From positions 58,063,486 through 58,127,485 of the forward strand of contig CM042040.1 of assembly GCA_023525975.1 (NCBI GenBank): 64,000 nucleotides of DNA. Reading direction: 5' to 3'. Under the pieces are notes generated by a model. It did no database searches. It was given only the letters and a program-made list of their open reading frames with translations, and had not been told where the DNA came from. The stretch is from Smallanthus sonchifolius (Eukaryota; Streptophyta; Magnoliopsida; Asterales; Asteraceae). Positions 56,815 to 64,000 of this stretch are shown here, in pieces (the stretch's first letter is position 1; every line of letters starts with the position of its first letter). Both the position numbers and the translations under genes were made by a program.

Positions 56815-57711
56815 GTCCTTACCTAATACCTCGATGAAATTCTTTGTTTTTATTGTTTAATATATCCATTGCTGATATGTTGGCAATTAACGAGAGATTA
56901 AGGATGGATGATTATAGTTTTTGTTTTTGGCAATTAACGAGAGATTGCTGACATGTTGGCAATTAACGAGAGATTAAATGTTGGCAAATAAAACCCTAAC
57001 ACCAAAGTAACGAAGACTAAAGGAATACATAAGACTAGCAACACACCGAAAACCAAAGGCACACCTAATAAGTAGTTCCATTGATGCCTACGACTAAAGA
57101 TAATCTAATCTAAGTATCAGTGTTGTCACATATCTCCTCTTCATATGGCTGAACCATCTCAATTTCCTCTCCTCACATCCGAAAATTTTCAAAAACGGTT
57201 AAATTCTCATATTCATATTTAAACAAAATTTAGTATTAGTTATAATACAACCTTGCCTCAAAATATCTACAATGCCAAAGAGGGACAGCTAAATCGACTT
57301 GTGGGCTCAAAGCTAACTAAATATCTAAGGGCCCCAAAACTATTATCACTATATACTATCAAATGTTTTAAGTCAAGTTCAACAATCAACAATAATACTT
57401 GTTTTAGGGCAGTTTTAACTGTGTACCTCAATGGCTGAATAACAGTTTGCTTAGTTTCTTCTGCTCAAACAATCAACATCTTGCTTAAAGAGTTTTTCAA
57501 ACAGAGCATGACTATAAAACAAATGCTTGCCTTTCATCATACAGAGCATGACTACCAAGAAAAAAAAATCGTAAGAAACAGAAATTCTTTAAGGATCTAA
57601 ATTCTTTAAGGATGCATCAATGGGCCCTTTATTTTAAGAGGCTCCAAGCCCTAGCTTGTCTCACTGACACTGTTGGGCTGCCCCTGCTGCCAAAGAGAGT
57701 GAAGTCATTGC
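56815..57711. other. Unassigned AT-rich DNA with a triplicated 20-mer
   Basis: TTGGCAATTAACGAGAGATT occurs three times, starting near 56879, 56927 and 56959. The rest is AT-rich with no supported gene. Confidence 0.6.
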
Positions 57712-58122
57712 AGTGGCGGACCCAATATTTTTTTCATGGGTGGTCAGGATATTAGAGTTAGACGCACCGTTATACGTGCAATGCATCAACGCCTTTAAAA
57801 AAATATGACTTAGATTTAGTAATACAATACTCAAATTCACCACAATCAAATCAAGTTCTATGATATATTTAAATAAAATAACATGAATAAATTTTGTTAA
57901 TTTATTTTTTAAGTGATAACTCAAAAACCATCTAATTAATTTACTTATAAATTTTTTTAATACAACTATTATTAAAATTTAACTCTCAGTCACTTAAAAA
58001 GTTTATATTTAAAAATATAATATAACTAGATAAAAGTCAAATTATAAGATCATTTCTTTCTACCACCACAATTAATTATAAAATTATGGATTCATTCTCA
58101 CATTATTACTAGACTTAATAAG
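57712..58122. mobile_element. Possible hAT-type MITE end
   Basis: CAGTGGCGGACCC at about 57712 resembles the CAGTGGCGGA terminus common in plant hAT-type MITEs, followed by AT-rich DNA. The opposite terminus is not visible; T2 begins at 58123 and may have cut it. The extent is a guess. Confidence 0.35.
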
Positions 58123-58712
58123 TGTTTTTGGGTAAAAATTATGCAAACTAACTTTGTAACCAAATCTCGTAAGTGAGGTAGAGTGCATTGTGAAATCGAT
58201 GTGAAACAATATAAAAAAGGTAAAAGTTGACACGGATGATTACGAGGAAAGCCCTTGATCCTTAATAATCTCCGGCATAAAACCTCGGGAGCCGACGAAA
58301 GTCGGACTGCCTTGATGAATTTTATTAAACTGAAAATTGTCGAGTACAATGAGAGCCAATTGATATCTTATGCTAAGTGTTACAATGATTGCAAGTGCGG
58401 GTGTTGTTGTGTGTTCCTATACGATTTATGGCTTATTAAATACAAATCGTCTATAACTAACTATCTGAAATTCTAGCCTTTGACTATATCTTCATATATG
58501 ACCATTGCAAAGCCGTCTACGCACCTTCCACGCGTTTCATTTAGCTCTACGTCCGAGTCTTTAATGTATTGGTGGTTGCACACGTTTTTCCTGTGAATAA
58601 TAAAGTAATAAACAAGTAGCCGTTAGTAATATTCAGGATACTGACCTTATCGGGATACCGGATCTTGGATCACATATCGCTCAGGATCCTGCTCTGAATT
58701 TTAACCTGTAAC
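58123..58712 (-). repeat. T2 3' LTR (590 bp)
   Basis: On the minus strand it starts TGTTACAGGTT at 58712, directly after the polypurine tract TTTTGGGGACAAT (58725-58713), and ends CCCAAAAACA at 58123. It is homologous to the T1 3' LTR at 45006-45661 in inverted orientation. The T2 body therefore lies to the right. Confidence 0.78.
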
Positions 58713-60729
58713 AATTGTCCCCAAAATTTGACAGCTGGAGGTCTATTTTACAGTTGTTAAATTTTTGAAATTTGAATTTTAAATAAAACTGGCTGCTTGA
58801 TAAGACTTGGTGCGGGAAACGAGGATATGAAGAGACGTGTATCGATGCGGTTATAATTGCATATCACCATTCTTTCTTTCTTCTCTATTCCGACTTCATC
58901 TTCTTCGCTTTCTCTCTGAGATTCCAGGTAACGATCTCAACTTTTTCTTATTTTTTCGATTTTTTTTTTGAAATGGCCAAGAAGAATACTCGTTCTTCTA
59001 CTTCTTCCGATGATCTCTTCAGTCAGAATTTAATCGCCAACCCTGATTTCGAAAAATGCCTTTTTACCGATCTTGATATTGAGTCACTGAAATCTGGAGG
59101 CTTCTTTCCCGAAGATACTGTCTTTAGACCCTTCGATCCTAAAACTAGGGTTGATTTCACGTCAAGTATTTGGGTTTGCTTTCCCTATTTTCCCTTTTTG
59201 CTAGGTTTTATTTACCTGTTTCCTCCTCTCACTACTGATTTCTTTAGAAAGAGTGGTCTTAGCTTTGCTCAAACCATGCTAATGGTTTAGAGAACCCTGT
59301 ATACCTTGGAACTCTTGATTAAATATCATGCTGTTGAGTTCTCTGCCTCAGAAATAGCACATGTTTATAATCTTAGAGTCCATGGCTCTTCTCGGTTCCT
59401 TTTTCAAATTAAACCTCGCATGACCCACTTGATTCTGAAAACCACCCAAAACGATTCTAACTGGAAAAATAGTTTCTTCTTCGTGAGAAGGGATTCTATC
59501 CTAGAATGGATAAACTATCGATCAAGTGGATCGTAAAGGGTAGGATTCGGCCTTATAGGATTTTCTTTTAGAAACATGATATTTGGGATACTGACTGTTT
59601 ATTTTTGTTTCAGCGCCAAAATTCGATATCCTCACTCCTCCGACTCCTGACACGGCTAAGAAGGTTGCCGCTTTCTTTGGTTTTGAACCTATTGAACGGA
59701 CCTTTCGATTCAAAGCTCCACTGATGGAAGTTGAACCAGAAGTTTCTTTCTCTGAATTGAGTATGTCTGGTAAGAAAAATAGCAACATTCCCTTTTATTA
59801 GTTATAAGCAATAAGAATAAACTAACCTATCCTTTTTTAAATAGGCCTTCGCAAATCAAGCTCCAAATTTGCCCTTGATGACATTGATAGCATGGTATCT
59901 AAGGGTAAGGTCGTCAAGAAGGAGACCAAAGTTGTTTCTGCTCCAGTTGCCAAGTTAAGTGCTCTTAATCCTGATACTTCTACTCTTAAGCCCTCCTCTA
60001 GCAAGAAGCGCAGGAACCAGGATCCCGTTGATCTGAACATCCGGGATTGCACCGATTTCTTTGATGCCCACAAGAAGTTGCATAACTTCAACCATCTGGT
60101 AAGAAGATCTCATTATCCTGGAATTTAATCGTAATTCTGCAATCAGAATAACATTTGTATTATATGTAACAGGCTTTAGATAAGCTGATTGGATTCCATG
60201 AACAGCTGGCTAAGAAGATGGAATTGTGCAAACAGAAGGTTGCGGATTCTTAGAAGAGTGAGGCTACTAAAGGCAAAAGGTTGCTGGATGTCACCAAAGA
60301 GCTCCATTAAATTAAGGCTGAACTGCAAGAGGCACTTCTCTAACATGCTTGGGACATTGATGCATCTAATGAGCAAGCCCAAACTTCCGCTACTATCTCC
60401 ATCTTTCAGTCCAGAATCAAAATGGCCAAAGAAGCCGAGAACAAAGACTTCGACAAGAGCGCTTGGGATGTTGAAGGGTGGAAGAGGCTGGTGATTGAGC
60501 TGGGAGGAGAGCTAACTTTGCAGAATGATGCTGAGAAAAAGGTGGAAGAGGATCAGGTTCAGGTTTCTGCAATGGTGGCTGAGGAGCATAAGGCAGCGGG
60601 TGTAGGTAAGATGGTTGACTAGGGCGATGAAGGCATTGATGCTTAGGCCCGAGCCCTGGTTTTTATGTTTTTAAGTTGTGAAGAAACTTAGAGCCTTGAA
60701 GCACCCGATCAGAAGTTTGTTTGTAAAGT
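58713..60729 (-). mobile_element. T2: Tat-type Gypsy element, 3' internal region
   Basis: The region carries the polypurine tract and a gene on the plus strand, antisense to the element. The LINE from about 60730 interrupts it, and no pol sequence of T2 follows within the window. Extra antisense ORFs between pol and the 3' LTR are a reported feature of some Tat-lineage elements. Confidence 0.65.
58973..60622 (+). pseudogene. T2 antisense four-exon gene (putative gypsy-type transposase domain family), decayed
   Basis: Exon 1 opens MAKKNTRSSTSSDDLF at 58973 and runs to about 59525-59532, with TAG at 59288-59290; its core has FFRKSGLSFAQTM and FEIKP-like FLFQIKPRMTH. Intron 1 ends TTTTTGTTTCAG at 59613; its donor is unclear. 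Exon 2 is 59614-59769, intron 2 is 59770-59844 (GTAAGA...AATAG), exon 3 is 59845-60098, intron 3 is 60099-60172 (GTAAGA...TAACAG) and exon 4 starts at 60173. Exons 2, 3 and 4 join in frame. Exon 3 is Lys/Ser-rich (KPSSSKKRR) and exon 4 is a coiled coil with stops at 60251-60253 and two further TAA. The role is unknown. Retained introns fit a gene read opposite to the element's genomic RNA. Confidence 0.72.
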
Positions 60730-63685
60730 AAGGGAACCTTCATAGCCGTGTTAAATCTTTAAGAGCTGATTTAGATTTGGTTCAAAAAGATATGGACTTG
60801 AACCCGGCTGATATGAGCATTCGTCTTCGTGAATCTGATTTGTTAGTAAGATATCAAGAAGCATTACTAGATGAAGAGAGATTTTTAAAACAAAAATCTA
60901 AAGTGCATTGGCTGAAAGTGGGAGACTCGAATTCAACGTTTTTCCATAACTCTCTAAAAACCAGAAACCATAGAAGCCGTATAGATATAATTAAAGATGG
61001 GGATGGCAATGCGGCTGCAAATGCCGTTGTGGATCATTTTCGTAAATTCTTGGGTCAAAAGGGTATGAGTTCTAGGCTTCCTACCCATGATCTTTTCTCA
61101 AATGTTATTGATTCTCAGGTGGCTGAAAACATGATTCGTGATGTATCTAATGATGAAGTAAAATCGGCTATGTTCTCGATTAATGATAATAAAGCTCCTG
61201 GCCCTGATGGGTATTCTTCGGCTTTTTTCAAGAAGGCTTGGCAAATAATTGGTGATGATGTTACTTTGGCAGTCCAAGATTTCTTTAAAACATTCTTAAA
61301 GAAATTAATCATACAATTATTGCTTTGGTTCCAAAAGTTACTACCCCAGCTTCGGTTACTGATTATAGACCTATTTCTTGTTGTAATGTCATTTATAAAT
61401 GTATTAGCAAGATCTTATCGAATCGAATTTTAGAGGGCCTGGACGGTGTAGTAAGCCTGAATCAATCTGCTTTTGTGCCTTGTAGACGCATCTTGGATAA
61501 TATTCTTTTAACACAAGAACTTATGCATAACTATCATCGGAATATTGGGGCTCCAAGATGTGCTTTTAAAGTTGATATTCAGAAAGCATACGATACGGTT
61601 GATTGGGATTTTTTGATGAATATTCTTTTTGGGTTTGGTTTTCCTCCGTTCATGGTTGATTGGATCATGAGTTGTGTTTCCTCTTCTTCATTTTCTGTGA
61701 GCATCAATGGCAACATTCATGGGTATTTTAAGGGTCAAAGGGGTTTAAGGCAAGGTGACCCGATGTCTCCTTACCTTTTTACTTTGGTTATGGAGGTGTT
61801 AACTTCCATTCTCCAGCATACTACCTCTATTGATTCCTCTTTCAGATTCCATAGAAAATGTGAGAAACAAAGGATTGTGAATCTTTGTTTTGCAGATGAT
61901 TTGTTCTTATTTGCTAGAGGTGAGGTTCAATCTGTTAAAACTATCATGGATTCCCTCAATACTTTCAAGGACATGTCCGGTTTGGAGCCAAATTTGTCTA
62001 AAAGTACTGCATTCTTCTGTAATGTTCCAGCCCGAATCAAAATGAGTATTCTTTCTATTATGCCTTTTGAAGAGGGTTCGTTTCCTATTAAATATCTTGG
62101 TGTTCCCCTTATTGCTACTCGGTTATTACACACTGACTGCAGATTATTAATTGAGAGAATGGAGAAGAGGATTTCGGATTGGAAAGCAAAATTTTTATCT
62201 TTTGCTAGTCGTTTGCAGCTTATTATATCAGTTCTTTCAGCTTTTTACATCTATTGGGCCTCGGTATTCATCCTTCCTAAGAGTATTGTTAAAGATCTTG
62301 AACAGAAAATGCGTGGTTTCTTATGGTGTCAAGGATCGTTGTCCAAAGGAAAAGCTAAAGTTGCATGGAGGATTGTGTGTTTGCCAAAAAATGAAGGTGG
62401 TTTGGGGGTTCGTAAGGTGGCTGAAGTTAACAATGCCCTTATAACTTATCATGTGTTTAGTATTCTTTCTGGCAGGAAATCTCTTTGGGTGCAGTGGATA
62501 CATACTTATAGATTGAAAAATCGAAATTTTTGGGATGTTCCTATTCAGAAGAACATTTGTTGGAGCTGGAGAAAGTTACTTAGTATCAGGCCTGCAATTA
62601 GAGAATTCTTCTCGTCTGATATAGGAAATGGTGAAAAGACTTCTTTATGGTTTGATCGTTGGTGTGATCTATGTCCTCTTAGTTCATATGTTTCTCCTAG
62701 ACAAATGAATCAAGAGTGGTTATCTATTTTCTCTACTATTTCTGAAGTTGTGCATGATTCTCGTTGGGATTGGCCTGAGGCTTGGAGGGATGATATTCCG
62801 GTTCTTTATCAATTGAGACCTCTGCGTTTAAACCCTTCAAAATCAGATGAGATCAAATGGAGGAATGAGGATGGTAGTCTTGAATCTTTCTCTACAAGGT
62901 TGGCTTGGAATGCTCTTAGAAGTCGTGGACAGGAAACCTCTTGGCACAATCTGGTTTGGTCTTCTGTTTCTATTCCAAGACATGCCTTTATGAGTTGGCT
63001 TATCTTTAGAAGAAAGTTGTCCACTCAAGAAAGAATTCAGGTGTGGAATTTGGCCTCGGGTTCTTTGAACTAATGTGCTGTCTCCTTTGTTATAAGGATG
63101 TGGAATCTCATAATCACCTTTTCTTTGAGTGTTCTTACTCCAATCAGATTTGGTGTTCTTTAAGAAGCAAAGGTGGAATGAGCCATATTCAAGGTAAATG
63201 GGATGATATTGCAACGTGGTTGATTCCTAGAGCTACTTCAAAATCAGCTCGGGTAGTGATTGCAAAGTTACTAATGGCTGCTATAGCATATTACATTTGG
63301 CAAGAAAGAAATGGTAGGTTTTTCAAGAATCAATTAAGGCCTCCCGAGAAAGTTGAAAAACTCATTGTGAATACGATAAGATTGAAGCTACACTCGTTAA
63401 AGTTCAAGATGAATGATCGGGTTAGAAGAATCTTAGATGATTGGAAGATTGCATCAGTGGATGTGATGATGGACGACTGATTAGCTGATTTCATTTCAAG
63501 TTTATTGTTAGATGTTAGCTGATTAGTTGTTTCTGGTTTGGTTTATGGTTTTGCTTTGTGCTTGTTTACATTGGTAGTGGCATGTCACTCCAATGAATTA
63601 GAGTGGTACTCTGCCCTCTACTTGGTTTTTTTGGTTTTTGATAGTAATACAAATCACCAGGGTATTCCTTTTTACCCAAAAAAAA
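60730..63685 (+). mobile_element. L1-type LINE, 5'-truncated
   Basis: It starts inside ORF2 at about 60730 and includes the RT and C-terminal zinc region. A 3' UTR of about 200 bp ends TTTTTACCC then A8 at 63678-63685. I could not match a target duplication between the flanks. Truncation is typical of target-primed reverse transcription. Confidence 0.9.
60732..63480 (+). pseudogene. LINE ORF2: RT and C-terminal region (frameshifted)
   Basis: The first frame (60732 to about 61290) holds the linker after the missing endonuclease (HWLKVGDSNSTFFH, NDNKAPGPDGY). A deletion near 61290 shifts the frame. RT then runs at 61325-63073 with ALVPKV, AFKVDIQKAYDTVDW, GLRQGDPMSPYLF and the catalytic FADDLF at about 61885-61902. 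A second frameshift near 63080 leads to the C-terminal zinc motif CLLCYKDVESHNHLFFEC and the end at 63480. The N-terminal endonuclease is lost through truncation. Two frameshifts inactivate it. Confidence 0.92.
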
Positions 63686-63689
63686 CTTT

Positions 63690-64000
63690 GAACAATTTAC
63701 TTTTCTTGTTGATGGGATCTCGATACGGGATAGACAATTTGATAACTCCTGTCCTGGGTGGATGGTTCCTTTTTTCGAATGAAGCCCGGGACAACTTTTA
63801 TTTTCTGCATGACTAATATCAGTAGCTTTTGACTATCCTGTCATGATTGTTCTTGAGATTGAATGTGTTTGTAGAAACTTGATGTTTGTTTTTAGAAAAA
63901 AATAGATTTAAGTATTCATCCGGGATTCAGGATCCTTAAGGATAATTCATTAAACTTTGTCTTATCGAAATATAGTTTAGTTTCGATAAGTAGAGCAAAT
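63690..64000. other. Unassigned right edge
   Basis: This follows the LINE and is presumably T2 or older DNA. I see no supported gene. At 63961-63990 lies an inverted repeat with arms CTTATCGAAA and TTTCGATAAG around a 10-base centre, which shares the ATCGAAA core of the Gypsy1 array. Confidence 0.55.

Noticed and set aside
63538..63816. Hydrophobic 92-residue ORF after the LINE
   Set aside because: It crosses the LINE 3' UTR, the poly(A) tail and the flank, so it cannot be a real gene.

Overview
This window is plant nuclear repeat DNA, most likely from a eudicot of the Asteraceae. That guess rests on the style of the retrotransposon proteins, mainly the long third ORF behind pol in both Copia elements; it is not proven by a marker gene. 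I see no host single-copy gene, no tRNA gene and no rRNA gene. Nearly everything is transposable-element sequence, much of it nested, and several insertions can be resolved to the base from LTR ends and 5-bp target-site duplications (TSDs).

Layout. 1-6123: a minus-strand Ty3/Gypsy element (Gypsy1: gag, protease, RT, RNase H, part of integrase, primer-binding site, 2.0-kb 5' LTR) running off the left edge. 6464-30759: a minus-strand Athila-type Gypsy element with TSD AATAT. A minus-strand SIRE/Maximus-type Copia element (Copia1, 16067-29236, TSD CAAGT) sits in its 5' LTR. 31820-44574: a plus-strand SIRE/Maximus-type Copia element (Copia2, TSD ACAAG) with LTRs about 99% identical. Both Athila and Copia2 lie in an older Tat-type Gypsy element (T1: 30765-31814 and 44580-45661). 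T1 lies in the integrase of Gypsy2 (45662-48184), which lies in Gypsy3 (48185 to about 49616). The nest is therefore five elements deep.

49650-57700 holds a MITE-like inverted repeat, tandem repeats and a CACTA-like DNA-transposon end with degenerate subterminal repeats. A Cassandra-type TRIM (52340-56630, TSD CAATG) carrying 5S rRNA-like sequence is nested there; a solo LTR (52441-53528, TSD GTCAC) and a Gypsy LTR block (54056-56607) have split it. 58123-60622: the 3' end of a second Tat-type element (T2, minus strand) with an intron-containing gene antisense to it. About 60730-63685: a 5'-truncated L1-type LINE. The rest is unassigned.

Most coding regions carry stops or frameshifts, so these are decaying copies. 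The most notable pattern is that at least six unrelated LTR families each carry their own short palindromic motif, usually in clusters and usually upstream of the LTR TATA box. In some elements the same motif recurs in internal spacers, and in Copia2 even inside gag. Two further points: both Copia elements share a gag stop codon overlapped by what looks like a branch point and 3' splice site in front of protease, and the Tat-type elements carry an antisense gene that keeps its introns.
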